The notes under the pieces: model-generated | What the model was told of the DNA's origin: nothing | The model's database searches: none | Seen by the model: only the letters and a program-made list of their open reading frames with translations | Made by a program: the position numbers and the translations under genes | NCBI GenBank assembly: GCA_015179125.1 | Contig: WHVA01000285.1 | Coordinates: 1-64,000 of the forward strand | DNA length: 64,000 bases | Origin: Gautieria morchelliformis | Taxonomy: Eukaryota > Basidiomycota > Agaricomycetes > Gomphales > Gomphaceae | Direction of reading: 5' to 3' | In this document: positions 22,490-33,890 of the stretch, piece by piece | How the letters are laid out: each line of letters starts with the position of its first letter | Numbering within the stretch: position 1 is the first letter of the stretch

Positions 22490-23909
22490 TCAAGGCTTCG
22501 TGCCACGACGAACGCCCTTGATTCTCTTCATGAGAGACGTCTTCCTGCCGAGGGCACGGGTAGGGGACGTCGAGGGATCGGCGAAGTAGTCGCCTGGAGG
22601 CGGGGGGAGATCCTTGTCGCGAGAGTCGTCGTCAAAGTCTGGAGAGTAGTCTGAGGCTGGGGAGATGGCGGGGGCGGCACCGGCACTGGGGCCCGGGGAG
22701 CGCGTGAAGCGGCCAAGGAAGGACGTCTGGTGCTTGTGGTTGGCACGGCGGGTAGGAGCGCTCTCGAGGGAGTCGGGGGCCGACTCGGCAGTAGCCTCAG
22801 AGGGCTCGGTCTCCTCGTCGTAGGTGACGGGCACGTTTGGTGCATCGCGCATCTTGCGGATGCGGGAGATGAGGGATCTGGAGCGTCGAGGAGGGAAGTG
22901 GGTGGAGTCGTCTGGAGAGGACGAGAGCGTTGGTGCGGAGGCGGCTTCTGTGGGCTGGCTGCCCGGGAGGGAGATGGGCTTTGGTGGGGGGAGGGCGGAG
23001 CGGGGGAGCGGGGAGCGGGAGGGACGGGAGGCGTCCTCGAGCTGGTCTCTGTAGGCGTCGCGGGCGTCCTTGGCGCGCCTGGAGGACGTGGAGTTGTGGC
23101 CATCCTTGCCGTTCATGATGGAGCTGGTGGCAGATTTGTCGCCGCCCGCCGCGAAAAACTCCTCAAAGGGCTCTGGCTCTGCCATGCCCCAGGCCTCAGC
23201 GAGGGCGTCTACGCGCTTCTTGGGGATGGAGCCCGGGGAGCCGGCGCCGGGGTAGAGGGCGGGGCCGTAGGGCGAGTCGTAGGAGGACATGGCGGAGAGG
23301 GTGGACTGTGCGAGGGGGGACAGACGGCGGTCAGCGGAAAAGTCGGGGACGTTTGCGAGGGGGTCGGTGGTCGCGTCGCCGGGGCCCCAGGCCATCATGG
23401 GGGCCTTGTGCTTGTGTTTGTTGCGGGACGGGGCGCAGGCGTCAAAGGGGCCGTCGTGATGGAGCACTGTGGAGAGGTGAGGGGGGCGGCGTCAGCGAGG
23501 AGAGGGACATACTGGCGGCGCCGACGCCGGAAAAGTCGAGTCTGTCGATGATGTCTGCGTGCATGCTCGCCTTCTTGGGGGCCTTGTGACGGGGCTTGCC
23601 GGACTTGTCCACAGGGGGCGGGACAGAGTCCGTGGAGACGGAGCGACGGGCGCGCGGGGGCGTGACTGTGCCGGGTCTGGAGAGGGTGAGCTGAGATGGG
23701 GGGGAGGGAGAGAGGACATACGATGTGTGGGAGTGGGAGCGAGACTTCGTCCTGGGAGGGTCGGTGACTGGCTTGACGGTGACGGAGTCTCTGACTGCAG
23801 ACAGCATGTCGTCGGTGGCGGGGAGGGGTGCAGAGCGGGGCCCGTTGCGCTCGAGGGAGGGGCTGTCGCGGAAGGGATCAGAAGCCTGACGGCGATGGGA
23901 GGCAGCCAT
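22490..23909 (-). CDS. Pal1-family cell morphology / endocytic protein
   Basis: Pal1-domain proteins localise to sites of polarised growth and early endocytic patches in fungi. The ATG is at 23909 (MAASHRRQASDPFRD). The family core is KPRHKAPKKASMHADIIDRL, followed across an intron by LHHDGPFDACAPSRNK and KAPMMAW. The rest is Ser/Pro-rich and disordered, ending KKRIKGVRRGTKP. The intron at 23467-23512 (46 nt, GTATGT...CACAG, phase 1) is certain. A 45-nt in-frame GTATGT...CCAG segment near 23675-23720 is probably another intron. The product is about 440-457 aa. The start is 67 bp from the desaturase start on the other strand. The C-terminal half has strong GC bias, which creates long antisense frames. 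Confidence 0.88.
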
Positions 23910-23976
23910 GCTGGGGGCCCACAGTCACGGGCACCCACAACCGTGCTGTGTCACGCAGTCACGCATCCTGTCACCC
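23910..23976. promoter_or_regulatory. 67-bp bidirectional promoter, PAL1-like / desaturase
   Basis: The space between the two preferred start codons. It contains repeated TCACG/GTCACGC motifs (near 23926, 23951 and 23957) and no TATA box. The PAL1-like ATG lies in a CATG palindrome, so the opposite strand also has an in-frame ATG at 23908. Using that one would add 23 residues to the desaturase; I prefer 23977 because the b5 domain starts just after it. Confidence 0.55.
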
Positions 23977-25666
23977 ATGCTTCCCCTGTGGTCACGCCAC
24001 GACGTCGAGACGCGCATCCTCGCCGGCGAAACGCTCGTCATCCGCGACGACCATGTCCTCCGCATCCCCCCCCGCTGGCTCACAGACCATCCCGGCGGCG
24101 CCCTCGCCATCCTCCACTTTGTCGGCCGCGACGCCGCCGACGAGCTCGCTGCCTACCACCCCGACCACACCCTCCGTCGCATCCGCAGCTATGCCGTCGC
24201 CCGCGTCCCCCAGCCTTGGTCGCCCCTCCTCCCCCCTGTCATGTCCGGCTGGGTCCGCACCCCCCACGCCTGGGTCAAGGAGGCTGCTGTCGCCGCTGCG
24301 CCCCCCCAGATCCTCGTAAAATCAGACGCTCCGCAGGCCCCCGCCCCCTCCCTCACCGCCATCCAGCCCCCGCCCACATCTCTCGACCCCGTCGCCCAGC
24401 AGCAGCACATCGCCGCATATCGCGCACTCCACCACCGCATAAAGCAGGCTGGCCTCTACCGCACCCCCTACCTCTCCGGCTACGGCCCCGAGCTACTCCG
24501 CTACATTCTCCTCGCCGCCCTCTCCGCCGCCGCATACTCGCAGTCCTACTTCTTCCCCAGCGCCGTCTTCCTCGGCCTCCTCTGGCACCAGCTCACCTTC
24601 ACCGCACATGACCTCGGCCACTGCGGCGTCACCCACAACTGGCTCGCCGACAGGCTCCTCGCCATCCTCGTCACCGACCTCCTTGGCGGCATCAGCATTG
24701 GCTGGTGGGTCGATGTCAGCTATTCCATCTCCTCCATCGTTCCCCCGCTCATCCCATCTTAGAATCACAACATACATCACCGTAAGCCCTCTCTCTCCCC
24801 CGTCCGTCCGTCCCTTACACATCCTAGTCGTCACAAACCACCCTTCCCACGACCCCGATATCCAGGTATATCCATCGTCTCTTCCCAGCTCACTCGCTTG
24901 ATCACTCCTGCAGCATATACCCTTTTTCGCGATCAGTACTGCCTTTCTCGGCAACCTGTACTCCTCATATTACAAGCGCATCATGCCCTTTGACGCCCCT
25001 GCTGCCCTCCTTTTATCTGCCCAGCATCGTCTCTTCTACCTTGTCATGTCCCTCGCCCGCTTCAATCTCTATGCCAACTCGTTCGCCTTTCTCCTCTTCC
25101 GTGCCCGCCGTGTCTGGCACTGGTATCTCGAGGTCGCTGCACTCCTCGCATTCTGGTCGTGGTACGCGTCCTTGCTCTACGGCATTGGCAATTGGAAGTC
25201 CGTCTTCATCTATATCCTCGTCAGCCACGTCGTCCCAAGCCCGCTCCACGTGCAGGTCCGTCCCCGTCTCCCCCTTTCCACTCCCCTCCTCACTCCAGCC
25301 TAGATCGTCCTTTCTCACTTCTCCCGCTCCACCGCCGACCTGGGCCCGCACGAGTCCTTCCCCCACCGCCAGCTCCGCACCACCACCGACGTCGTCTGTC
25401 CCCCGTCCCTCGCCTTCCTCCACGGCGGCCTCCACCTCCAGGTCACCCACCACCTCTTTCCCCGTCTCCCGCGCCATAACCTCCGCGCCGCCAGCCTCAT
25501 GGTCAAGGAGTACGCCAAGGAGCAGGGGCTCGAGTACGCCGAGTTCGGCTTCGTAAAGGGTAACCAGGAGGTCCGTGGCGTCCTCAGGGAAGTCGCAACT
25601 CAGGTCCGCATCGTCAAGATGGTTGCCGGTGCCGGCGTCAAGGACGCTATCAAGGCCGTGCAATAG
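23977..25666 (+). CDS. Cytochrome b5-fused delta-8 sphingolipid desaturase
   Basis: A front-end desaturase that introduces a double bond at C8 of the long-chain base of ceramides in the ER membrane. Five exons: 23977-24714, 24763-24781, 24828-24865, 24914-25255, 25304-25666; all joints keep frame, giving 499 aa. The N-terminal cytochrome b5 domain has the haem motif HPGGALAIL (about residue 40). Histidine boxes are HDLGH (about 24610), HNIHH (in the 19-nt exon 2) and QVTHH (about 25440), the Gln in the third box being the front-end feature. Strings typical of the fungal delta-8 type are present: DLGPHESFP, RQLRTTTDVVCP and FLHGGLHLQVTHH. Several hydrophobic segments lie between. The substrate is inferred from family resemblance; a fatty-acid delta-5/6 role is less likely. 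Convergent with eL13 (267 bp apart). Confidence 0.92.
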
Positions 25667-25933
25667 ACGGCATACTTATATCCTAAGAATCAAGCATTGT
25701 GGATAATGTGCGTCAGTCCAGTATTACCAGTACTGCTGCACCACCTAGGAAGCTCTTCTTCCATAACTCCTAATCAGTAATCATGATCTTATAGAATGAT
25801 TTTGGCTTGAATAATATGGCATTGTGGGAGGGCATGGATTGCACATAGACATGGCAGCAATAAACCGGGAGACCCGGCTCCAGTATTTTGAGAGTATACA
25901 GGACGAATGCAGACGAAGAAAGCAACCCATATA

Positions 25934-26730
25934 CTACTTCTTCTTTGCGGCCTCCTCCTCCTCCTTCTGCATGTCCGCGAGTGGTCAGCCCGCTGATGAA
26001 GCACAGAGTGCCAGCGCAACGCACCTTGGCTGCTCTGATTTTCCTCATGCCATCGTGTCGCGCGATGGCACGTGCATCACGGAGCGCACGGTACGCCTTG
26101 AACTCACGCTCGTCTCCGGTGATTTTGCGGGGGACCTCGTGCACATAGGGCGCGGGCAGCGGAGGCGGCAGGCGCGTAGTCGCCGCCTGCAGCTCAGCAC
26201 CCTGTCCGCGCACAAGACTCAATCAACGCGCGCCAGCTCGCGACCAAACCTGCACGTACCGTCGAGTCGCCCTTCTTCGGCTTGTTCGCCTTCTTCGGGA
26301 AGACGATCAGCCTCTTCCGGTAGTCGACGAGCCGCTCCACATTCAGCTTCTTGCCCTCCTCGCTCAGATTTCGCCTGCGGTGGTCGACGACGATCCCGAG
26401 CCCGCGCGCCGCCTTCCGCCCGATCCCCGCGCGTCCTTGAGCTCCGCAAACGTGAACCCGCGGCCCTCGCGCAGCTTGGTGTTGTAGCGCACCGTCGGCG
26501 CACGCACCGCCGGGCGCAGAGGCTTGAGGGGGCGCACGCCAAGCGCAGCGACCTTCGTCTTGCGCGCCTGGCGACGGCACAGCTTGCGGCCCGGCTGGTC
26601 GAACCAGGTGCGCACTCGCCGCTGCCAGTCCTTGTGGAAGTGCCCGTTCGGGAGGACTGTAAGTGGGGAGGATAAATCATGGCATTACGTGTAACACTGC
26701 GTGCGGCGAACCGTTGTTATGTTTGACCAT
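25934..26730 (-). CDS. RPL13: 60S ribosomal protein eL13, with a 2-bp frameshift
   Basis: A structural protein of the large ribosomal subunit. Four exons on the minus strand: 26730-26712 (MVKHNN), 26656-26260, 26201-26025, 25966-25934; introns of 55, 58 and 58 nt. Family strings in order: [39 protein letters not shown] shortened here to [79 protein letters not shown] and the lysine-rich tail EEEEAAKKK. At 26422-26434 the frame moves by 2: the gene reads GACGCGCGGGGATC where GACGCGGGGATC would give the expected Asp-Ala-Gly-Ile. Everything else is intact (about 208 aa), so an assembly error or allele-specific slippage in GCGCG is more likely than a real loss of this usually essential gene. The 3' acceptor of the last exon is my best guess. 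Confidence 0.88.
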
Positions 26731-27777
26731 AGTCTAGGTCACGGTCTGTCAAAACGAAAGCGGGCGTCAGCAAACTCGACGCCCTTTCTTGCTGCAATTT
26801 GGCGAACTCCGTCGAGCTCCGACTGACGCACCTCAATCGACCTCGCCGTAATTTTCGTTAGGTTGGTATTAACGGACTGTCCATATTTATCCATCTACCT
26901 GCCCTGTCCACATACAGCCCCCTAATGCATCTCTGAAGAGACACATTCAGGTCTGGCAAAGCACCTTTCCAGATGTGCATGTATACTGAATCATCTCACC
27001 TGCTGTTTAGGCTCAACCAGGTACTCTCTCAGGAGGTGCATATCATTACATTTCCCTCAGATCGGACTTGTCACAAATTTTCCTACTAGAGCACTAATTT
27101 GGTGAGTACTTAGTGCTGGCTCACTCAATGACACACCAATGCAACCTTATCTCACTATGTAAGGGTTCATCTCACATACTAGCTTACACCTCCTCCTTGA
27201 GCCACCACCTTCCCCTTCATCATCTCCGTCATCACCTTCATCTTCACTGGCACATTCATTGTCATCCTCACCCTCATCATCATCATTGGTGACTCATCGC
27301 CTTTGTCATCACAATGTAAAAGGACCAGAGGAAGCTCAAGATAAGTTTCTAGCCCCACTGGGTTGCCATAAGTCTTCTAATCTTTGATGCCCCACTCTCA
27401 GCTATCATCGTGTCATGAGGTGCTGTGGGAAGCAGAACGGTGCATACATGCAAATATGTCAGATTGTGACCATTTCTTTCATGAGTGCCACACAAATTAG
27501 CTAACTAGATAAGGCAGTCAAGCTCTTGGTGGCATTCAATTCTAGTCTGCGCTGTACTAGGCTGTACTAGTTTCACCCCCACCCCCTCCCCCCCTCACAA
27601 CCTTAACCGAGCCACCCTGTCAACTACTCACCATGCACATCATCTTCACCTCATTCACAATTCAGCTGTTTTCTGGGTGAACAGCTGCAGGATGTAAAGA
27701 TGTTGATCTTACTACCTTATACAACAGGGGCAACGGAACTCGACCAAGCCTGTGGTATTCTGGTGCTACGTAGTGAC
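26731..27777. other. No recognised gene
   Basis: Unique-looking sequence with short CT-rich and TCATC-rich stretches (27180-27300) and a C-run near 27580. I see no coding pattern, repeat ends or RNA gene. Confidence 0.5.
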
Positions 27778-27782
27778 AGTGT

Positions 27783-28191
27783 TGTCAGGGGAACACCAAT
27801 CACACACTGTGCATTATTGCACACTGCATTATCGCAGCATGTTGTTGGTGGCCCCTGAGCTTCTCCTAGCCTTTAGCATCCTTCTGTCTTGTGTTCTGTT
27901 TATTTCCATTCCTGTTCTGGCCCCTTCTGACATCATTCCTTCCTTATCTGTCCAGCCCTGTTATCGCTGGCATGATTGCTTATGTAACTCGGGCATTTGG
28001 TGATCGGGCTAGCATGCCCGAGTTTGCTTATAGTCGTAGTTAGGTGGCGAAGGGGTTCCTTAGAGTTTTCTCTTTGGATCCCCCTTCGCCAGGTATGTCT
28101 ATGTCCTGTATATAGTTCTCTATCTTACTTTGGATCCCCCTTCGCCAGTTCACCACTTGAGTGTAGAGTGTCTGCCTAGGTTGCCCTTATA
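27783..28191 (+). repeat. Gypsy B 5' LTR, 409 bp
   Basis: TGTCAGGGG...CCCTTATA. The TATA box starts at 28029 (TATAGT). The predicted mRNA 5' segment AGAGTTTTCT lies at 28062-28071, 33 nt downstream. The terminal dinucleotide is TA rather than the usual CA. It is shorter than the 3' LTR because of fewer CATTATCGCA-type repeat units near its start. Confidence 0.9.
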
Positions 28192-28193
28192 GT

Positions 28194-28203
28194 AGAAAAC
28201 TCT
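28194..28203 (+). promoter_or_regulatory. Self-priming primer binding site of Gypsy B
   Basis: AGAAAACTCT, 2 nt (GT) after the LTR, is the reverse complement of AGAGTTTTCT at 28062-28071. Element A has AGAAAAGTCT against AGACTTTTCT: the one base that differs is changed on both sides, so pairing is kept. Confidence 0.8.
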
Positions 28204-28309
28204 CTCTAGAGCACCGGTTGTGAAATCGCCCGACTTCAAATCGAACACCCTTTGAAAGCAGTGATTTTAGCAATCCTTTCTCATACCCTGACACCCTCTA
28301 ACACTTACC

Positions 28310-29422
28310 ATGGACGACTTGCCATCTGCTGCTGAATTTTTGGACCGCTTGGCCGCGATAGAGCAAGAGTTGATGAGGGAGAGGCAGGAAAAACAAGATC
28401 TGGAGACAAGGTTGAACACCCTGCAGGCTACGACCACTGGGCTGATGGCTGGACTCCCTGGTCGCGTTCGCGCCTCCTCAAAGCGAACAGCTGAGCCAGC
28501 AAAGCCCTCTGAATACGATGGGGATCGTGCAAATGGTCGCAACTTCATCCAGTCATGCAGCCTCTACCTGGGTGTTTGTGCGAGTGACTTCCCAGACGAG
28601 CAGTCGCAGATCCTTTGGGCGATGTCCTTCATGAAAACAGGGAGGGCTGCGACTTTTGCCACTCACGCATTCACTCACGAAGCCAAGCATGGCGTGCCGC
28701 TCTACGCAACCTGGAAGGATTTTGTTGAAGCATTTCGCCAGCAGTTTTACCCCCTACACAAGGCCACCGATGCAATGAACCAACTGGAATCGTGCCAGTA
28801 CCACTAGGGCAAGCGTTCAGTTGATGAATACATCGATGGGTTCGAAGAGCTGGTTGAGAAGGCCGAATACACAGATGGGCGATCAATTGTGATGAAGTTC
28901 CGCCGAGGTCTCGAACCTGCAATCCAGAGTCACATTGCATTGATGTTGGATGGCAGGCCAAAGGACGATGACCCTTCTGCATGGTATGGGGCGGCGAGAA
29001 CAGTTGCACTCAGGCGTGCAGCCAATGAAGCGTTCCAGGGACCTAGGGTGACAAACAGTGGCCCTCCCCCACCGCCAGTTTTTCGCAAGGCAGGTGAATC
29101 ACACACCAGGTTCACCAGTCAGCTCTCTTCGAGGCCAGTGATAATGCCAGTGCCCACGCCCCTTCCAAATGCCTCTGGGCCTGCTCCGATGGACGTGGAT
29201 GCTGCGAAAAAGCAATTCCCACAGCCACTCACCTGTCGGCGCTGCGGAAAGGTTGGACACTTTGTGCGAGAATGCCCACAGGCCTACGACATCCGCTACA
29301 TGACAGCTGATGAACGTGAGGAGCTGCTGGAGCACTGGATGGTCGCTGCAGATGTGCGAGATGTCGCTGAGGAAGAGGTCGAGAAGGATGATGCTGAGGA
29401 TTTTGTGTCGTGCAGCGAGTGA
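28310..29422 (+). pseudogene. Gypsy B gag with one stop
   Basis: Starts MDDLPSAAEFLDRLAAIEQE at 28310, with an N-terminal coiled coil. A gag capsid domain follows (EYDGDRANGRNFIQSCSLYL; ATWKDFVEAFRQQFYP), then a TAG at 28805-28807 where element A has a sense codon, and then SVDEYIDGFEELVEKAEY. The CCHC knuckle CRRCGKVGHFVRECPQ lies near 29240. About 370 residues if read through. It encodes the particle protein that packages the mRNA. Confidence 0.88.
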
Positions 29423-32400
29423 GAGATGTGCCCTCGCTGCCCCTGTCCAATCGCTTTGCTGCTCTGTCAATAGCCCCAGATACTGAAGATACAATTCCTG
29501 TGTCAGAAACTGGGTCGCACACAGCAAGCGATAAAGACACATCAACCGCCGACATTCCAAAAAATCCTTCACCACAATTAAAACGTTGGGAGCGAGCCCT
29601 TCCCAAGCACTTCGTGGTCGCATCCGTCCCCTCTCCAAATTTGCTGAACCTCAAGGTAGAGATCCAGACAACAGACACTGCTGAAGTCAAAGGGGTGACT
29701 GCACTCCTTGACAGTGGTGCGACTGGGTTGTTCATTGACAGCGAATTTGTCGCCACTGAGAAGTTAACCATGCGATTACTCACACACCCTGCCCCTGTGT
29801 ACAATGTTGTTGATGTCATCCTGCAATTCCGTGACCACTCTGAACGTGCTGTCTTTGCCGTTATGAACCTTGGGAAGCACAAGATGATCCTTGGCTATCC
29901 ATGGCTCTGGGAGCACAACCCAGAGGTCAACTGGCAAACACAGGAGGTGACACTGGATAGATGCCCTGCGCAGTGCCACACCTGCAGAGCAACATTGCGG
30001 GAAGAGCGGAGAGAGGAGGCGAGGATACGTGTGTGCCGCATGGGCCCCCTGCCTCAGATGGTGGAAGAGGAAGAGGGCGACACAGAAGGAGATGAGCCAG
30101 GTGATGTTGAGCCTCTTCTGGAGCCAGGCGACTGCCTGTTTGCGACTGTGTCCACGCCCAATGTACCTGTACCCATTATCGCAGCCACCACAGCCACTTC
30201 ACAGCAGCTAGCTGAGAAGGCTCTTCGCAGTGTACCCCCAGCGGAAAAGGAACTCATCCCTCCTTACCTCCGTGACTTTGAGGATGTCTTTGCTAAAGAG
30301 TCCTTTGATTCACTTCCTGAACGCAGGACATGGGACCACGCAATTGAGCTCGAGCGAGGAGCCAAGCCATCTGCATGTAAGGTTTACCCACTTGCCCCCA
30401 GTGAACAGTCGCAGCTGGATGAATTCCTGCAGGAGAACCTGTGCACTGGCCGCATTCGCCCTTCGAAATTGCCTATGGCCAGCCCAGTGTTCTTCATCAA
30501 GAAGAAGGATGGATCGCTGCGCCTGGTCCAGGATTATCACGTGCTCAATGCCATGACAGTGAAGAACCGCTACCCCCTTCCCATCATTTCTGAGCTCATT
30601 GCGCAGCTTCGTGGAGCGAAATACTTCACCAAGCTAGATGTGCGATGGGGCTTTAATAATGTGTGAATAAAGGATGGCAATGAGTGGAAGGCTGCATTCC
30701 GCACTAATCGTGGCCTCTTTGAACCCCTCATCATGTTCTTTGGACTCACAAACAGCCCTGCGACATTCCAGACCATGATGAATGACATCTTTTAAGACCT
30801 CATCATGGAAGGGCATGTGTGTGTGTACCTGGATGACATCCTGATCTTCACTGACACCCTTGAGGAGCATTGCCGACTTCTGCGAATAGTCCTTGAGCGC
30901 CTACAGCAGCACAAGCTCTATCTTCGCCCTGAGAAATGCGAATTTGAGCAAACAAAGATTGAGTACCTTGGGCTCATTGTGTCACATGGCAAGGTAGAGA
31001 TGGACCCCATCAAGGTCGCAGGTGTCATGGACTGGCCAACCCCAGCAAGTCGCAAGGAGGTGCAGGCCTTCCTGGGATTTGCCAACTTTTATCGCCGGTT
31101 TGTCGAGGGCTTCTCACATCATGCACGACCCCTGTTCGAGCTCACCAAGAAGGATGTACAATGGTCATGGGGTGATTGCGAACAGCAGGCATTTGATGGG
31201 CTGAAGCTGCGATTCACATCAACGCCGATCCTGCACTTTGCAGATGACAATCAACCATACCGGGTGGAGGCTGACAGTTCAGATGTCGCCACTGGTGCAG
31301 TCCTGTCCCAGCGATCTCCAGATGACGACAAATGGCATCCCATTGCGTTTTACTCAAAGAGTCTCACTCCTGTGGAGCGAAATTATGAGATTCATGACAA
31401 GGAGATGCTGGCTATTATTCGCACCCTAGAGGAATGGCGACATTTCCTTGAAGGCACTAAGCATCGCATTGAGATCTGGACAGACCACAAGAACCTGGAG
31501 TATTTTCACACTGCAAAGAAGCTTAATCGCAGGCAGGCTAGATGGTCTCTCTACTTGTCGTGTTTCGATTTCGAGCTTCACCATCGGCCTGGTGTCACGA
31601 TGGGCAAGTCAGACGCACTGTCACGGCGCTCAGACCATGGGTCAGGATCAGGTGACAACAGCGATTTGACACTCCTACGCCCAGAGCTGTTCATTGTTCG
31701 CGCCCTGGAGGGGCTCACCCTCGTGGGGGAAGAACGTGGGATTGTTCGTGATGTGAAGAAGGCATTTAGGGATGGGTCACTGGAGGACGAGGTTGCAGGG
31801 GGGTAAAGAAGCTGCGAGAGTCTGGTGGGAAATCGCTGGTGTCTGCATAGTGGGCTGAGATGGATGGCTTGCTCACATTCCGAGGTAAAGTTTATGTTCC
31901 AGATGTCCAGGACCTCAGGCGACGAATTGTCGCCCAGCACCATGATTCGTGGGTCACTGGTCATCCTGGCAATGGAAGACCCTTGAACTTGTCTCATGAA
32001 ATTACTGGTGGCCCCACATGTCAGGGTATATTGGCGAGTACTCCAAGACGTGCAATTTATGCCTGCGAACAAAGGCACGAAGGCAGCCACCCCTCAGTGA
32101 ACTCCATCCACTCCCTGTCCCTGAAGCTCACTGGGACATGATCAGTGTTGACTTCATTGTGGAACTGCCTGACGCACATGGCTACGATGGTGTAATGAAT
32201 GTAGTGGACTCGGTCTCCAAGTGGGCACACTTCATCCCCACCAACACAACGATCACTGCAGCCGGAGCAGCGCGACTTTTCCTACACCATGTCTGGAAGC
32301 TGCATGGCCTCCTGCGAACAGTGGTGTCAGATCATGGGGTCCAGTTCATGCGCAAATTCACTCGCGAGCTTTATCGCCTGCTGGGAATTCGCATTGCAGC

Positions 32401-33220
32401 CTCCACAGCGTACCACCCGCAGACTGATGGGCAGACAGAGCGACTCAATCAAGAGCTAGAGCAGTACCTTTGACTCTTTGTCAATGAGCGACAAGACGAC
32501 TGGGATGACCTCTTGCCCATGGCTGAGTTCCAGTACAACAACCATGTGCATGCTTCCACTTGTCAATCACCCTTCATGCTGGACACTGGGCGGCACCCAC
32601 GAATGGGCTTCGGACCACATCAACCCCCATTGAACCTTGAGTCTGTCAATGAATTCAAGGAACGCATGGAGGAGTCAATGTCAGAAGCGAAGCCGGCACT
32701 GGCAAAGTCAAAGGAGGACATGGCGACATACTATAATCGCCGACGTGAACCAGCACCTACATTTTCGCCGGGTGACAAGGTTTACGTCAATGCAAGCGAT
32801 ATACACACCACCCGTCCTTCAAAAAAGCTAGCTCATCGGCGACTTGGCCCCTACGTTGTTGAACGCCAAGTTGGGTCACAAGCCTACCGTCTCCGCCTCC
32901 CAAGGTCTCTGAGTCACCTCCACCCTGTTTTCCCTGTCATTAAGCTCACTCCTGCTCCATCCGATCCAATCCTGGGTCGGCGACCATCCCCACCACCTCC
33001 ACCCATCCTTAGAGAGGGCGATGAGCACTTTGAAGTTGAACAGGTGTTAGACAGTTGCATGCGAGCAAATCACCTCCAGTTCCTCATCAAGTGGAAGGGG
33101 TAGGGCTATGAAGAGAATTCTTGGGAAAATGAGGGCGATGTCCAAGCTCCTGACCTCATTGCCAACTTCTACCGTTTGCATCCAGGTGCCCCTCATTGCA
33201 TTCGCTCCTTGGAGGCTTTC
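29423..33220 (+). pseudogene. Gypsy B pol (PR-RT-RNase H-IN-chromodomain), multiple stops
   Basis: Protease with LLDSGATGLFID (about 29700), then RT with VYLDDILIF (30820), RNase H with [15 protein letters not shown] (31260) and [10 protein letters not shown], integrase core with [15 protein letters not shown] (32145) and the HPQTDGQTERLNQELEQY end. A C-terminal chromodomain (HFEVEQVLDSC, about 33030, then YEENSWEN) presumably targets heterochromatin. Stops: TGA 30664, TAA about 30793, a frame change near 31803, TGA 32472, TAG 33103. The two TGAs stand where element A has Arg codons, so CGA to TGA deamination is likely. The frame overlaps the end of gag by a few bases. Confidence 0.9.
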
Positions 33221-33294
33221 ACCTTTCAGAATTGCATCCCTGTTCCACCAGTGGGACTTCATGCGTTGGGTTGCCGCATTCTAGAGGGGGGTGA

Positions 33295-33745
33295 TGTCAG
33301 GGGAACACCAATCACACATCGTGCATTATTGCAGTGCGCATTATCGCATGCATCATTGCACTGTGCATTATCGCACACTGCATTATCGCAGCGTGTTGTT
33401 GGTTGGCCCTGAGCTTCTCCTAGCCTTTAGCATCCTTCTGTCTTGTGTTCCATTTATTTCCCTTCCTGTTCTGGCCCCTTCTGACATCATTCCTTCCTTA
33501 TCTGTCCAGCCCTGTTATCGCTGGCGTGATTGCTTATGTAAATCAGGCATTCGGTGATCGGGCTAGCATGCCCGAGTTTGCTTATAGTCATAGTTAGGTG
33601 GTGAAGGGGTTCCTTAGAGTTTTCTCTTTGGATCCCCCTTCACCAGGTATGTCTATGTCCTGTATATAGTTCTCTATCTTACTTTGGATCCCCCTTCACC
33701 AGTTTTCTGCTTGAGTGTAGAGCGTCTGCCTAGGTTGCCCTTATA
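33295..33745 (+). repeat. Gypsy B 3' LTR, 451 bp
   Basis: Same ends as the 5' LTR, but with an extra run of GCATTATCGCA/GCATCATTGCA units at 33320-33390. It is followed by the AGTGT duplication. Confidence 0.9.
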
Positions 33746-33747
33746 AG

Positions 33748-33890
33748 TGTAAGGTAAAGGTTCAATGGGGAACTGCCATGCAGTTCCCATGCAAGAACTA
33801 TACAGTGGGTCCCTGCAGACCCACTAGCATTAGCTAATGTAAAGTATTGCACATTGCCTTAAGGGCAATGTGGGTAAATGGTTATTTACA
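33748..33890. mobile_element. Small hairpin-array element (MITE-like), 143 bp
   Basis: Starts TGTAAGGTAAAGG and ends GGTTATTTACA. It contains four separate perfect or near-perfect palindromes in a row: GGGAACTG...CAGTTCCC, GTGGGTC...GACCCAC, TAGCATTAGCTA and CACATTGCC...GGCAATGTG. Gypsy B inserted 3 bp into its left end. An outward-similar end, TGTAAATAACCCGTTTACCC, lies at 40768. Its right end cuts a DDE transposase reading frame. Confidence 0.5.

Larger units (their letters stand above)
27783..33745 (+). mobile_element. Ty3/Gypsy chromovirus B, full length but decayed
   Basis: LTRs at 27783-28191 and 33295-33745 start TGTCAGGGG and end TTGCCCTTATA. The 5-bp duplication AGTGT flanks the element exactly (27778-27782 and 33746-33750). 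Internal order: primer site, gag, protease, RT, RNase H, integrase, chromodomain, on the plus strand. Many stops show it is dead. It is the sister of element A (about 60% similar by eye in protein). Confidence 0.95.

Noticed and set aside
22730..23551. 273-codon plus-strand frame
   Set aside because: Antisense of the PAL1-like gene in GC-rich sequence; Gly/Arg-rich, no domain.
25013..25663. 216-codon minus-strand frame
   Set aside because: Antisense of the desaturase exons and introns; acidic low-complexity product.
25824..26675. 283-codon plus-strand frame
   Set aside because: Antisense of eL13; Ser/Arg-rich, crosses the eL13 introns.
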